Shown in pieces: positions 23,470 through 32,605 of a stretch of DNA of 64,000 nt (position 1 is its first letter; each line of letters opens with the position of its first letter). Origin of the DNA: Conexibacter arvalis (GTDB lineage Bacteria > Actinomycetota > Thermoleophilia > Solirubrobacterales > Solirubrobacteraceae); contig NZ_JACHNU010000001.1 in NCBI RefSeq assembly GCF_014199525.1, positions 1,218,182-1,282,181 of the forward strand, given 5' to 3'. Made by a program: the position numbers and the translations under genes. The notes under the pieces are model-generated. The model was not told where the DNA came from. It did not search any database and worked only from the letters and a program-made list of their open reading frames with translations.

Positions 23470-24711
23470 ATGACCGCAAGCGCCGCCACCAGCTTCGACG
23501 CCGCCGCGGTGGCGGCGCAGTTCCCGATCCTCCAGCGCGACGTCGACGGGAAGCGGATCGTCTACCTCGACTCCGGCGCCACCGCGCAGAAGCCGGCGGC
23601 GGTGATCGAGACGATCGAGCAGTCGTTCCGGCTCCACAACGCCAACATCCATCGCGGCGTCTACACGCTCGCGCAGGAGGCGACCGACCGCTTCGAGGGC
23701 GCCCGCGCGACGATCGCGCGCTTCGTCGGCGCGCGTTCGCCGGAGACGATCTTCACGAAGAACGTGACCGAGGCGATCAACCTCGTCGCCTACTCGTGGG
23801 GCCGGGCCAACGTCGGCGCCGGCGACACGATCGTGCTCACGCCGATGGAGCACCACGCCAACATCGTGCCGTGGCAGCAGCTCGCGAAGGAGCGGGGCGC
23901 GAGACTGGCCTACGTCGAACTGACCGCGGACGGCCGGCTCGACCTCGACTCGCTCGACCGGCTGCTGGCGCTGGAGCCGAAGCTGGTCGCCGTCGCGCAC
24001 ATCTCCAACGTGCTCGGCACCGTCAACCCGGTCGAGGAGATCGTCCGCCGCGCCCACGCGGCCGGCGCGGTCGTGCTGGTCGACGGCGCCCAGGCCGTCC
24101 CGCAGCGGCCGGTCGACGTCGCGGCGATCGGCGCCGACTTCTATGGCTTCACCGGCCACAAGGTCTACGGTCCGACCGGCGTCGGCGTGCTGCACGGCCG
24201 CCGCGAGCTGCTGGAGGCGATGGAGCCGTTCCTGACCGGCGGCGACATGATCTCGCAGGTCGACTTCGACGGCTCGACGTGGAAGGAGCTGCCGTGGAAG
24301 TTCGAGGCCGGCACCTCCCCGTACGTCGAGGCGACCGGCCTTGGGGCCGCCGTCGAGTGGCTCGACGGCCTCGGCCGCGAGGCGGTCCACGCCCACGAGG
24401 CCGAGATCACCCGCTACGCGATGGAGCGGCTCGCCGAGGTCCCCGGCCTGACGATCTACGGCCCCGCCGCCGAGCACCGCGGCGCGCTCGTCTCGTTCGC
24501 GCTCGAGGGCGCCCACCCGCACGACGTCGCCGACATCCTTGGGCGCGACCAGATCTGCGTCCGCGCCGGACACCACTGCGCCCAGCCGCTGATGCGCCGC
24601 CTCGGCGTGCCCGCGACGACGCGCGCGAGCTTCGGCGCACACACGACGCGCGCCGACGTCGACGCGCTGATCGACGGCCTCCACGGCGTCCGCCGCATCT
24701 TCGGGCTGTAG
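23470..24711 (+). CDS. sufS: Cysteine desulfurase SufS
   Basis: A 413-residue PLP enzyme that takes sulfur from L-cysteine as a persulfide and passes it to SufU. The PLP Lys is residue 231 in FTGHKVYGPTG and the persulfide Cys is residue 370 in GHHCAQPLM, on the short lid typical of group II desulfurases. Other motifs: FTKNVTEAINLVAYSWG, MEHHANIVPWQ and VLVDGAQAVP. It starts 13 bases after sufC. Two strong hairpins and a separate dyad lie between it and sufU, so sufU onward may have its own promoter. Confidence 0.96.
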   Translation: MTASAATSFDAAAVAAQFPILQRDVDGKRIVYLDSGATAQKPAAVIETIEQSFRLHNANIHRGVYTLAQEATDRFEGARATIARFVGARSPETIFTKNVTEAINLVAYSWGRANVGAGDTIVLTPMEHHANIVPWQQLAKERGARLAYVELTADGRLDLDSLDRLLALEPKLVAVAHISNVLGTVNPVEEIVRRAHAAGAVVLVDGAQAVPQRPVDVAAIGADFYGFTGHKVYGPTGVGVLHGRRELLEAMEPFLTGGDMISQVDFDGSTWKELPWKFEAGTSPYVEATGLGAAVEWLDGLGREAVHAHEAEITRYAMERLAEVPGLTIYGPAAEHRGALVSFALEGAHPHDVADILGRDQICVRAGHHCAQPLMRRLGVPATTRASFGAHTTRADVDALIDGLHGVRRIFGL

Positions 24712-24726
24712 AGCTTCGTGTGAGGC

Positions 24727-24803
24727 GCTCCGCGCCGGTTCGCCGGCCGGCGCGGAGCAGCCCCGAAAAGGCGACGGGGGGTGTGGTCGCGACACCCCCC
24801 GTC
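24727..24803 (+). terminator. Two strong hairpins between sufS and sufU
   Basis: The first is GCTCCGCGCCGG (24727-24738) with CCGGCGCGGAGC (24747-24758). The second is GACGGGGGGTGT (24773-24784) with ACACCCCCCGTC (24792-24803), a perfect 12-bp stem. Neither has a T run, so they may act as partial terminators or mRNA stabilisers that uncouple the upstream and downstream halves of the cluster. Confidence 0.55.
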
Positions 24804-24896
24804 GGTTCGCCGCGTGCAAGCCCGCGTCCCCGCGAGCAGGTGGATGGCGGCAGGTCGGGCCGATTGCGGGGCGCGTGAGCGCCGCCTCGACCAGAC

Positions 24897-24916
24897 GAGC
24901 GTCATACTAGACGCTC
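24897..24916. promoter_or_regulatory. 20-base inverted repeat upstream of sufU
   Basis: GAGCGTC (24897-24903), ATACTA, GACGCTC (24910-24916) is a perfect dyad. It is followed by TTTCTA, so it could be a weak terminator, or an operator for the AT-rich promoter that follows. A -10-like TACGCT at 24992-24997 lies nine bases before sufU. Confidence 0.45.
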
Positions 24917-25006
24917 TTTCTACAGAAGTAAAGTGCATAGAGTGCGACGTCCGCGTCGACACTCGCGACCGGCGCCTCGCGGCAGCCCCGCTACGCTTCA
25001 GGTCTG

Positions 25007-25423
25007 ATGGACGACCTCTATCGCGAGTACATCCTCGAGCATTACAAGCGGCCCCACAACTGGTCGCCGCCGGAGGCGGAGCTGGCCTCTCCCGATCTCG
25101 AGTTCGAGGACGCCAACCCGCTCTGCGGCGACACGCTGCGCGTCCAGATCGCCGTTGACGGCGACAACAGGGTCGAGCAGATCCGCTTCTCCGGCCACGG
25201 CTGCGCGATCTCGCAGGCTGCCGCCTCGATGAGCTCCGACGAGGTCATCGGGATGCCGGTCGACGAACTGCTGGCGCTCGACAAGTCGTTCGTGCTCGAC
25301 CTGCTCGGCATCGACATCTCCGCGACGCGGATGAAGTGCGCGCTGCTGTCGCTCAAGGTGCTCAAGAGCGCGGCGCTCGGCGGCGCGGCCGCCTGGCCGG
25401 ACGCCGACGACGAGGCCGCCTAG
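25007..25423 (+). CDS. sufU: SufU-type zinc-dependent sulfurtransferase
   Basis: A 138-residue IscU-like protein. Cys40 in NPLCGD with Asp42, Cys66 in GHGCAIS and Cys111 in RMKCALL are the zinc ligands and sulfur acceptor of SufU. In gram-positive systems SufU accepts persulfide sulfur from SufS and is not itself the scaffold. The region between Cys66 and Cys111 has the insert that separates SufU from IscU. A TACGCT -10-like box nine bases before the ATG suggests a separate leaderless transcript. The acidic tail is typical. Confidence 0.95.
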   Translation: MDDLYREYILEHYKRPHNWSPPEAELASPDLEFEDANPLCGDTLRVQIAVDGDNRVEQIRFSGHGCAISQAAASMSSDEVIGMPVDELLALDKSFVLDLLGIDISATRMKCALLSLKVLKSAALGGAAAWPDADDEAA

Positions 25424-25530
25424 CGAGCCGAGCCCCGAGCGGCGGCGTTCGGCCGAGGACGAGGCCGCCTGGCCGCCTGGAGCCGCCGGGCCCGCGCGCG
25501 CGGGCCGCGGGGTCTCGGCGGGGTCCCCGC

Positions 25531-25554
25531 TACAATCGGACGGGCAAATCCGAT
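25531..25554 (+). promoter_or_regulatory. Promoter -10 overlapping a dyad before the Rieske-sufBD genes
   Basis: TACAAT (25531-25536) is a near-perfect -10. Its last bases form the left arm of ATCGGA-N8-TCCGAT (25535-25554), which would sit over the transcription start and could bind a repressor such as the cluster's own Rrf2 protein. The leader to the GTG at 25580 is about 37 bases. Confidence 0.55.
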
Positions 25555-25579
25555 CATCTGACTAGGACTTATCTCCCCC

Positions 25580-25897
25580 GTGCCGGAAACGATCACCGTC
25601 TGTCCACTCGCCGAGCTGCCCCCCGGAGCGATGAAGCTCGTCGAGCTGGACGACCTCGAGATCGGCGTCTTCAACTGCGCCGGAACGATCTACGCGATCG
25701 AGGACCGCTGCTCGCACGACGACGGGCCGCTCGTCGAGGGCCTGCTCGACGAGCAGGAGTGCACGATCGAATGCCCCCGCCACGGGTCTCTCTTCGACCT
25801 GAAGACCGGAGCGCCGCTCACGCTGCCGGCATATGTCCCGGTGGACACGTTCCCCGTGGTCATCGACGACAACGTGATCAAGCTGGAGGTTGACTGA
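25580..25897 (+). CDS. Rieske-type [2Fe-2S] ferredoxin of the suf cluster
   Basis: A 105-residue single-domain Rieske protein. The cluster ligands are visible as Cys44-x-His46 (CSHDDG) and Cys65-x2-His68 (CPRHGS). Length and sequence resemble the ferredoxin component of dioxygenases and the non-haem ferredoxins found in actinobacterial suf clusters. It ends one base before the sufB start. It probably supplies electrons for cluster assembly, although direct evidence for this role is thin. Its GTG start has no strong ribosome site, so the upstream start is uncertain by a few codons. Confidence 0.92.
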   Translation: MPETITVCPLAELPPGAMKLVELDDLEIGVFNCAGTIYAIEDRCSHDDGPLVEGLLDEQECTIECPRHGSLFDLKTGAPLTLPAYVPVDTFPVVIDDNVIKLEVD

Positions 25898-25898
25898 C

Positions 25899-27341
25899 AT
25901 GGCCACTCCTGAAGTCATCGCCGAGCAGGAGGCGCTCAAGGGCATCAACGCCGACTACACCGAGCGCTTCGGCTTCCGCGATGCCGAGAACTACCTGTAC
26001 AAGGCGCCCAAGGGCATCAACCGCGAGATCGTCGAGAAGATCTCCGAGTTCAAGTCCGAGCCCGCGTGGATGCGCGAGTTCCGGCTCAAGTCGCTCGAGC
26101 ACTTCTTCGCCCACGGCATGCCGAGATGGTCGCCGCCGGCCTCGCCGATGCTCGACGAGGTCGACTTCGACAACATCCACTACTTCGTGCGCGCCTCCGA
26201 GCGGGCCGAGCGCTCGTGGGACGACGTGCCCGAGGACGTCAAGAAGACCTTCGACCGCCTCGGCATCCCGGAGGCGGAGCGCAGATTCCTCGCCGGCGTC
26301 GGCGCCCAGTACGAGTCCGAGGTCGTGTACCACCAGGTGCGCGAGGACCTCGAGAAGCAGGGCGTGATCTTCGTCGACATGGACTCGGGCCTGCGCGAGC
26401 ACGAGGAGCTGGTGAAGAGATACTTCGCCACGGTCATCCCGGCCAACGACAACAAGCTCGCCGCGCTCAACTCCGCGGTCTGGTCGGGCGGCTCGTTCGT
26501 CTACGTCCCGCCGGGCGTCCACGTCGAGATGCCGCTGCAGGCCTACTTCCGCATCAACACGGAGAACATGGGCCAGTTCGAGCGGACGCTGATCATCGCC
26601 GACGAGGGCTCCTACGTTCACTACGTCGAGGGCTGCACCGCGCCGACCTACTCGTCGGACTCGCTGCACTCGGCCGTCGTCGAGCTGATCGCGCTCAGAG
26701 GGGCGCGGATCCGCTACACGACCGTCCAGAACTGGTCGCAGAACGTCTTCAACCTCGTCACCAAGCGCGCGATCGCGCACGAGGACGCGACCGTCGAGTG
26801 GGTCGACTGCAACCTCGGCTCGAAGCTGACGATGAAGTACCCGTCCGTCTACCTGATGGGCGAGCGGGCGCACGGCGAGATCCTCTCGATCGCCTTCGCC
26901 GGCGCCGGCCAGCACCAGGACGCCGGCGGCAAGATCGTCCACGTCGCGCCGAACACGACGTCGAACATCTTCGCCAAGTCGATCTCCAAGGACGGCGGGC
27001 GCGGCTCCTACCGCGGTCTGCTGGAGGTCGCGAAGGGCGCCCACGGCGCCAAGTCGAAGGTCGTCTGCGACGCGCTGCTGCTCGACGAGCAGTCGCGCTC
27101 GGACACCTATCCGACGATCCGCATCGGCGAGGACGACGTCGACGTCGGACACGAGGCGACCGTCTCGAAGATCGGCGAGGAGCAGGTCTTCTACCTGCAG
27201 TCGCACGGGATCGACGAGGAAGAGGCGTCGAAGCTGATCGTGAACGGCTTCATCGAGCCGATCACGAAGGAGCTGCCGATGGAGTACGCGGTCGAGATGA
27301 ACCGCCTGATCGAGCTGCAGATGGAGGGTTCCATTGGCTAG
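25899..27341 (+). CDS. sufB: Fe-S cluster assembly scaffold SufB
   Basis: A 480-residue SufB, the scaffold on which nascent 4Fe-4S clusters are built in the SufBCD complex. Motifs: [55 protein letters not shown], and the C-terminal [19 protein letters not shown] with the conserved Glu and His of the SufB-SufD interface. ATG at 25899 has GGAGG ten bases upstream, better placed than the in-frame TTG nine bases earlier. The last eight bases overlap sufD. Confidence 0.97.
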   Translation: MATPEVIAEQEALKGINADYTERFGFRDAENYLYKAPKGINREIVEKISEFKSEPAWMREFRLKSLEHFFAHGMPRWSPPASPMLDEVDFDNIHYFVRASERAERSWDDVPEDVKKTFDRLGIPEAERRFLAGVGAQYESEVVYHQVREDLEKQGVIFVDMDSGLREHEELVKRYFATVIPANDNKLAALNSAVWSGGSFVYVPPGVHVEMPLQAYFRINTENMGQFERTLIIADEGSYVHYVEGCTAPTYSSDSLHSAVVELIALRGARIRYTTVQNWSQNVFNLVTKRAIAHEDATVEWVDCNLGSKLTMKYPSVYLMGERAHGEILSIAFAGAGQHQDAGGKIVHVAPNTTSNIFAKSISKDGGRGSYRGLLEVAKGAHGAKSKVVCDALLLDEQSRSDTYPTIRIGEDDVDVGHEATVSKIGEEQVFYLQSHGIDEEEASKLIVNGFIEPITKELPMEYAVEMNRLIELQMEGSIG

Positions 27342-28596
27342 TGCGACGATCGAGCAGCCGAGCTGGCTGGCGGAGCGCCGTGCGCGCGCCGCCGGCCTGA
27401 CCGAGCGGCTCGACCTTCCCACCTACAAGGGCAGACCGGGGTGGGAGTTCACCGACATCTCCGCGCTCGACCTCGGCGCCTACGCGCCGGCCTCCGCCGG
27501 CGCGGCCGGCGCCGTCGCCGGAGCCGACGCGCTGTTCGTCGGCCTGGAGCAGCCGATCGTCGTCACGCAGGTCGACGCGGCGACCGTCGAGGTCACCGGC
27601 GAGCTGCCGGAGGGCGTCGTCGTCAGCTCGCTCGAGCAGGCGGCCGCCACCCATCCGCAGCTGGTCGAGCAGCACCTCGGCACGATCGTCGCCGGCGAGG
27701 ACGCCTTCGTCGCGCGCAACGAGGCCGGCTTCGCCGGCGGGCTGTTCGTCCACGTCGGGCGCGGCGTCGCGCTGGAGCGCCCGGTGCTCGTCACCGTCGT
27801 CCAGGACAGCGACAAGACGGCGCTCAACTGGCGCTCGCTGATCGTGGTCGAGGAGGGCGCCCAGGCCGAGGTGTGGGAGCAGTACCTGTCGGCCGGCGCC
27901 GACCGCGACGGTCTCTTCAACACCGTCGTCGAGCTGGTCGTCGGCGACAACGCCAACCTGCGCTTCGTCAACGGCCAGAACCTGTCGGAGAAGAGCTGGA
28001 TCTTCGGCTCCCAGCGCGCCGAGGTCGGCCGCGACGGGGCGCTCGACTGGGTCTCGCTCGGCTTCGGCTCGGCGCGCGGCAAGGTCCGCACCGAGACCAA
28101 GCTCGCCGGCCAGGGCGCCGACGGCAGAGTGACCGGCGCCTACGCCAGCCACAAGCGCCAGCACATCGACTACGACACGACGCAGGAGCATGCCGCTCCG
28201 CACACGACCTCCGACCTCGCCTTCCGCGGCGTGCTGCAGGGCCGCTCGGAGGCCGTCTGGCGCGGCAACATCATCGTCGACCCCGGCGCGCAGCAGACCG
28301 ACGCCTTCCAGGAGAGCCGCAACCTGCTGCTGTCCAAGAGAGCGCACGCCGACGCGATCCCGGGCCTCGAGATCCAGGCCAACGACGTCCGCTGCACCCA
28401 CGCGGCCGCGATCGCCCAGATCGACGCCGACCAGCTGTTCTACCTGCGCTCGCGCGGCCTCAAGGAGGACGTCGCGAAGCGGCTCGTGATCGAGGGCTTC
28501 CTCGCCGAGCTGGTCGAGCGCTTCGAGGAGGGCCCGGTCCGCCAGGTCCTCGGCGGCGCGCTGGAGCGCCGCCTCGCGCTCATCCTCGACGCCTGA
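27334..28596 (+). CDS. sufD: Fe-S cluster assembly protein SufD
   Basis: A 420-residue paralogue of SufB. It begins with a TTG start overlapping the sufB stop by eight bases (TTGGCTAG), a translational coupling. SufD signatures: [11 protein letters not shown] near the N-terminus, then [33 protein letters not shown] and [20 protein letters not shown], where the Cys-Thr-His triad completes the cluster-binding face. SufD with SufB and SufC forms the assembly complex. The operon ends in a strong hairpin 24 bases downstream. Confidence 0.96.
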   Translation: MASATIEQPSWLAERRARAAGLTERLDLPTYKGRPGWEFTDISALDLGAYAPASAGAAGAVAGADALFVGLEQPIVVTQVDAATVEVTGELPEGVVVSSLEQAAATHPQLVEQHLGTIVAGEDAFVARNEAGFAGGLFVHVGRGVALERPVLVTVVQDSDKTALNWRSLIVVEEGAQAEVWEQYLSAGADRDGLFNTVVELVVGDNANLRFVNGQNLSEKSWIFGSQRAEVGRDGALDWVSLGFGSARGKVRTETKLAGQGADGRVTGAYASHKRQHIDYDTTQEHAAPHTTSDLAFRGVLQGRSEAVWRGNIIVDPGAQQTDAFQESRNLLLSKRAHADAIPGLEIQANDVRCTHAAAIAQIDADQLFYLRSRGLKEDVAKRLVIEGFLAELVERFEEGPVRQVLGGALERRLALILDA

Positions 28597-28619
28597 ACCC
28601 GGCACCGCCCGTCACGAAC

Positions 28620-28652
28620 GCGGCGCGAGCGTCCCGAGGACGCTCGCGCCGC
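28620..28652 (+). terminator. Terminator of the suf operon
   Basis: GCGGCGCGAGCGTCC (28620-28634) pairs perfectly over 15 bases with GGACGCTCGCGCCGC (28638-28652) around a CGA loop. The following GTGTCGTTTCG is only weakly T-rich. Confidence 0.8.
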
Positions 28653-28745
28653 GTGTCGTTTCGGGGGCCGGCCGCCGGCCCGGCCGGCGAGAGGTCGGCC
28701 GACCAGGCGGCCGCTCGGCCCGGGCGCGTCGGCCCGGCCGGTCCG

Positions 28746-29672
28746 CTACGGCCGCGTCAGCTCGCGGTAGCCGCGCGCGGGCGGGAGGTCGCTGCCCTGC
28801 AGCTGCGCCTCGAGTCTCGCCAGCGCCGCGATCCGCTTCTCCAGCGGGGGATGGGTCGCGAACAGGCCGGCGATCGCCTTGCGCGGGGACGCGGGCAGGA
28901 TGAAGAAGGCGTTCATCTCGCTGGCCGCGCGCAGGTCGCGCTGCGGGACGCGGCTCATCGAGCCGCTGATCTTCATCAGCGCCGAGGCGAGCGCGCTCGG
29001 ACGGCCGGTGATGATCGCCGCGCCGCGGTCCGCGGCGAACTCGCGGTAGCGCGACAGCATCTGCATCAGCAGGAACGAGACGGCGTAGACCGCGAAGGAG
29101 ACCGCGATCAGGGGCAGGATGCCCGGGCTCTCGCGGTTGTTGCCGCCGAAGAAGAAGCCCCACTGCATGATGAAGGCGGCGATGCTCGCGAAGAACGAGG
29201 CGATCGTCATGATCATCACGTCGCGATGCTGGACGTGCGCGAGCTCGTGGGCCATCACGCCCTCCAGCTCGTGCGGCTCCAGCAGGTCGATGATCCCCGT
29301 CGTCGCGCAGACGGTCGCCGTCTTCTGCGAGCGGCCGATCGCGAAGGCGTTCGGCACGCTCGTCTGGGCGATCGCGATCTTCGGCTTCGGCAGATCGGCC
29401 TGGACGCAGAGCCGCTCGACCATCGCGTGCAGCTGCGGCGCCTCCTGCGGGGAGACGACCTTCGCGTGCATCGCGCGCAGCGCCAGCTTGTCGGAGGCGA
29501 CCAGCTGAACGAAGAAGAGTCCGCCCGCGATCGCGATCGCCGATGCGATCCCGAGCCCTGAGGCGGCGACGGCCGCCATCAGCACGACGTAGACCGCGCC
29601 GAGCAGGAACATCGTGAGGATCATCCGGGCTTGGAGGCCCGGGTCGCGGCCGAACGTGGACGGACTGCGCAT
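28746..29672 (-). CDS. htpX: Membrane zinc metalloprotease HtpX
   Basis: A 308-residue M48 protease of the cytoplasmic membrane that degrades misfolded membrane proteins. Two N-terminal transmembrane segments (MILTMFLLGAVYVVLMAAVA and SAIAIAGGLFFVQLVA) precede the catalytic HELAH in GVMAHELAHVQHRDV, and two more follow. The third ligand Glu is in REFAADRGAA. LPPARGYRELTRP forms the tail. It converges on the suf operon. Expression elsewhere is driven by envelope stress. The upstream region shows no clear operator. Confidence 0.95.
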   Translation of the reverse strand: MRSPSTFGRDPGLQARMILTMFLLGAVYVVLMAAVAASGLGIASAIAIAGGLFFVQLVASDKLALRAMHAKVVSPQEAPQLHAMVERLCVQADLPKPKIAIAQTSVPNAFAIGRSQKTATVCATTGIIDLLEPHELEGVMAHELAHVQHRDVMIMTIASFFASIAAFIMQWGFFFGGNNRESPGILPLIAVSFAVYAVSFLLMQMLSRYREFAADRGAAIITGRPSALASALMKISGSMSRVPQRDLRAASEMNAFFILPASPRKAIAGLFATHPPLEKRIAALARLEAQLQGSDLPPARGYRELTRP

Positions 29673-29984
29673 CGTGGGGTACCGGCTCCTGTCTTCTGAG
29701 CAAACGGCCCGCGCGGCGCGCCGGGAGTCAGAGATGGGGCCGGCGCGCCGCGTGGCCTTGGAGGCGCCGGTGGCGCGTCAGGCCCCGACGCGTTGCCCCA
29801 CCGGCGTGCAATCACTATGCGACACCGCGCGAGCGGCGAGCACGGGTCGAGCGTCGCGAGCTGCGACGGGTTCGCCCCCTTCGATCGCACCCCCGCCGAT
29901 CGGAGGGTGAGGCCGTCGGCGCGCCGACGTGACGGCACGCGAACGCGCCAGAACGAGGCCCCGGAGCTGCGCCTCCCGCGTGGG
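29673..29984. other. 312-base divergent intergenic region, htpX to the GGDEF/EAL gene
   Basis: It should contain both promoters, but I see no convincing -35/-10 pair or dyad. In-frame codons upstream of 29985 exist back to 29793, so part of this could be coding if the signalling protein starts earlier. Confidence 0.4.
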
Positions 29985-31868
29985 ATGGCCGATCATCTGT
30001 GTGTGGGGGACGCCACGATCGATCGCGGGAGCGCGGGCGAGCCGCTGCACGACGGGACGCCGCAGATGCTGCGGGCGCACAGCGACGTCCACGAGCTGAT
30101 GGTGCACGAGGCGCCGCTGTCGCAGGTGCTGTCCGAGCTCGTGCTCGCGGTCGAGCGCCAGAGCGACGGCCTGCTCGGCTCGCTGCTGCTGTTCGACGCC
30201 GAGCGGCGCACGCTCCACCACGGCGCGGCGCCGAACCTCCCGAGGGAGTACGTCGAGGCGGTCGACGGCGCGCGGGTCGGCCCCGACGTCGGCTCCTGCG
30301 GCAGCGCCGCCCACCACGGCAGAGAGGTGATCGTCGTCGACATCGAGCGCGACGACCGCTGGCGCGCCTTCCGCGACCTCGCGCGCGTCCACGGCCTCGG
30401 CGCCTGCTGGTCGGTCCCGGTGCTCGACGCCGGCGGCGCGGTGCTCGGCACCTTCGCGTTCTACTGCAGATCGCCGCGAGCGCCCAGCAACGCCGAGCTG
30501 CTGCTCGTCCGTCAGGCGAGCCGGCTCGCCGCACTCGCGATCGAGCGCCATCGCGCCCACGCCGAGCTGCGGCGGCTCGCGACCCGCGACCAGCTCACCG
30601 ACCTGCCCAACCGCGCGCTGCTGCTCGATCGGCTCATCCACACGCTCGCCCGCTCGCTGCGCACCGGCAGCGAGGTCGCGGTCGTCTGCCTCGACGTCGA
30701 CGACTTCACGCTGTTCAACGACTCGATGGGCCATGAGATGGGCGACTGGGTCCTGCGCCAGGTCGCGCAGCGGCTGTCGACGACGGTCCGCCCGGGCGAC
30801 ACCGTCGCGCGCTTCGGCGGCGACGAGTTCGTGATCGTCGCCGACGGCGTCGACGCCGGCGGCGCGCGCAGGCTCGCCGACCGCCTCCATGCGGCGCTCG
30901 TCGCGCCGCTCGTCCATCCGGACGGCAGCGAGCACGTCGTCTCCGCGACCCTGGGCGTCGCGCTCGCCCGCGCCGGCAGCGTCGCCGCCGACGCGATCCG
31001 CCGCGCCGACAGCGCGCTGTACGACGCCAAGCGGACCGGCGTCCCGACGCGGCTGTACAGCTCGGAGCTGCGCCGCCGCGCGACCGCTCAGCTGCAGCTC
31101 CACGGCGCGTTGCGGCGGGCGCTCGCGCGCGAGGAGATGCACCTCGCCTACCAGCCGGTGCTCGACCTCGTCGACGGCGGGATCGTCGCGTTCGAGGCGT
31201 TGATGCGCTGGGACAACCCGCAGCTCGGCCGCGTGCCGCCGAGCCGCTTCATCCCGGCTGCCGAGGAGACCGGCCTGATCATCGAGCTGGGCGACTGGGC
31301 GCTCGCCGCGGCCGCCGCGCAGGGACGGCGCTGGGCGGATCTCGGCGCGCCGGTCGCGGTCGCCGTCAACATCTCCAGCCGCCAGCTCGCCGACGCGGCG
31401 CTGCCGGCGCGCGTCGAGCGGATCGTCGCCGACGCGGGGCTCGATCCCGAGTACCTCGTGATCGAGATCACCGAGACGGCGCTGATCGAGCACGACGAGC
31501 AGGCTGCGCGGTCGCTGTCGGCGCTGAGCGACCTGGGCGCGGCGATCGCGCTCGACGACTTCGGCACCGGCTACTCGAGCTTCGCGCGCCTGCGCCGGCT
31601 GCCGATCGGGATCATCAAGATCGACCGCGAGTTCGTCGCCGGCCTCGGCGCCGACCCCGACGCCGACGCGATCGTGACCGCGATGGTCGGGCTGGCGCAG
31701 GGGCTCGGGCTGCTCGTCACGGCCGAGGGCGTCGAGACCCCGGAGCAGCTGTCGGCGCTGTCGGAGCTCGGCTGCACGCACGTGCAGGGCCACCTGCTCG
31801 GGCGCCCGCAGTCGGCGGCCGAGGCGACGCGGACGCTGCTGAACCAGAGCGCCCTGCCGCCCGGCTGA
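29985..31868 (+). CDS. GAF-GGDEF-EAL cyclic di-GMP signalling protein
   Basis: A 627-residue soluble protein. A GAF sensor (about 35-185: SQVLSELVLAVERQSDG, then PREYVEAVDGARVGPDVGSC and VDIERDDRWRAFRDLA) is followed by a GGDEF domain with intact RFGGDEFVIV, and an EAL domain with FEALMRW, NISSRQLAD, EITETALIEHD and DDFGTGYSSFARL. Both catalytic cores look complete, so it may make and break cyclic di-GMP. The ATG at 29985 (MADHLCVG) is preferred because codons upstream lack domain character. A response regulator starts 13 bases downstream, which suggests one signalling unit. Confidence 0.93.
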   Translation: MADHLCVGDATIDRGSAGEPLHDGTPQMLRAHSDVHELMVHEAPLSQVLSELVLAVERQSDGLLGSLLLFDAERRTLHHGAAPNLPREYVEAVDGARVGPDVGSCGSAAHHGREVIVVDIERDDRWRAFRDLARVHGLGACWSVPVLDAGGAVLGTFAFYCRSPRAPSNAELLLVRQASRLAALAIERHRAHAELRRLATRDQLTDLPNRALLLDRLIHTLARSLRTGSEVAVVCLDVDDFTLFNDSMGHEMGDWVLRQVAQRLSTTVRPGDTVARFGGDEFVIVADGVDAGGARRLADRLHAALVAPLVHPDGSEHVVSATLGVALARAGSVAADAIRRADSALYDAKRTGVPTRLYSSELRRRATAQLQLHGALRRALAREEMHLAYQPVLDLVDGGIVAFEALMRWDNPQLGRVPPSRFIPAAEETGLIIELGDWALAAAAAQGRRWADLGAPVAVAVNISSRQLADAALPARVERIVADAGLDPEYLVIEITETALIEHDEQAARSLSALSDLGAAIALDDFGTGYSSFARLRRLPIGIIKIDREFVAGLGADPDADAIVTAMVGLAQGLGLLVTAEGVETPEQLSALSELGCTHVQGHLLGRPQSAAEATRTLLNQSALPPG

Positions 31869-31881
31869 TACAAACGCACGT

Positions 31882-32529
31882 GTGAGCGCTTCCCCTCCCC
31901 GCGTGCGCGTGCTCGTCGCCGACGACCACCCGCTCTTCCGCGAGGCGATCGTGCGGACGATCCGCGAGCGGCCCGAGTTCGAGCTGGTCGCCGAAGCGGC
32001 CGACGGGCGGGCGGCGCTGGAGGCGATCCGCGACCTGCGCCCGGACGTCGCCGTGATCGACGTGAAGATGCCCGAGCTCGACGGCCTCCAGGTCGTCGCC
32101 GCGATCAGACGCGACGAGCTGGAGACGCGCGCTCTGCTGCTGAGCGCGTACCTCGACAGCGCGATCGTCTTCCAGGCGGTCGGCGCCGGCGCCGCCGGCT
32201 ACCTCTCCAAGGAGGCCGACCGGCGGGTGATCGGCGACGCGATCGCCGCGGTCGCGCGCGGCGAGACCGTGCTCTCGCCGGAGGCGCAGGCCGGGATCGC
32301 CGCCGAGGTTCGCTCGCGCCAGAGCGACGAGCGGCCGCTGCTGACCCCGCGCGAGCGCGAGGTGCTCGCGCACGTCGCGGCCGGGCGCGGCGCGCCGGAG
32401 ATCGCGCGGCTGATCCACCTCAGCCCGGCGACCGTCAAGGGGCATCTGCAGAGCCTCTACGAGAAGCTCGGCGTCTCCGACCGCGCGGCGGCCGTCGCGG
32501 AGGCGATGCGCCGCGGCCTGCTGGAATGA
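31882..32529 (+). CDS. NarL/LuxR-type response regulator
   Basis: A 215-residue regulator. The receiver domain (1-125) has the acidic pair in VADDHPLFREA, phosphoacceptor Asp in VAVIDVKMPELDG and Lys in YLSKEAD. The LuxR-type helix-turn-helix (150-212) reads LTPREREVLAHVAAGRGAPE, then IHLSPATVKGHLQSLYEKLG. GTG start, 13 bases after the GGDEF/EAL gene. The next gene, 76 bases on, is a HisKA_3-type kinase, its natural partner. Confidence 0.95.
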   Translation: MSASPPRVRVLVADDHPLFREAIVRTIRERPEFELVAEAADGRAALEAIRDLRPDVAVIDVKMPELDGLQVVAAIRRDELETRALLLSAYLDSAIVFQAVGAGAAGYLSKEADRRVIGDAIAAVARGETVLSPEAQAGIAAEVRSRQSDERPLLTPREREVLAHVAAGRGAPEIARLIHLSPATVKGHLQSLYEKLGVSDRAAAVAEAMRRGLLE

Positions 32530-32605
32530 GCGGAGCGCGGCGGTCTGCGGCCCTGCCTTCCGCCGGGCGGGCCCGCCCGGCGGCTCGCTCGCCCAGGGGG
32601 ACGCG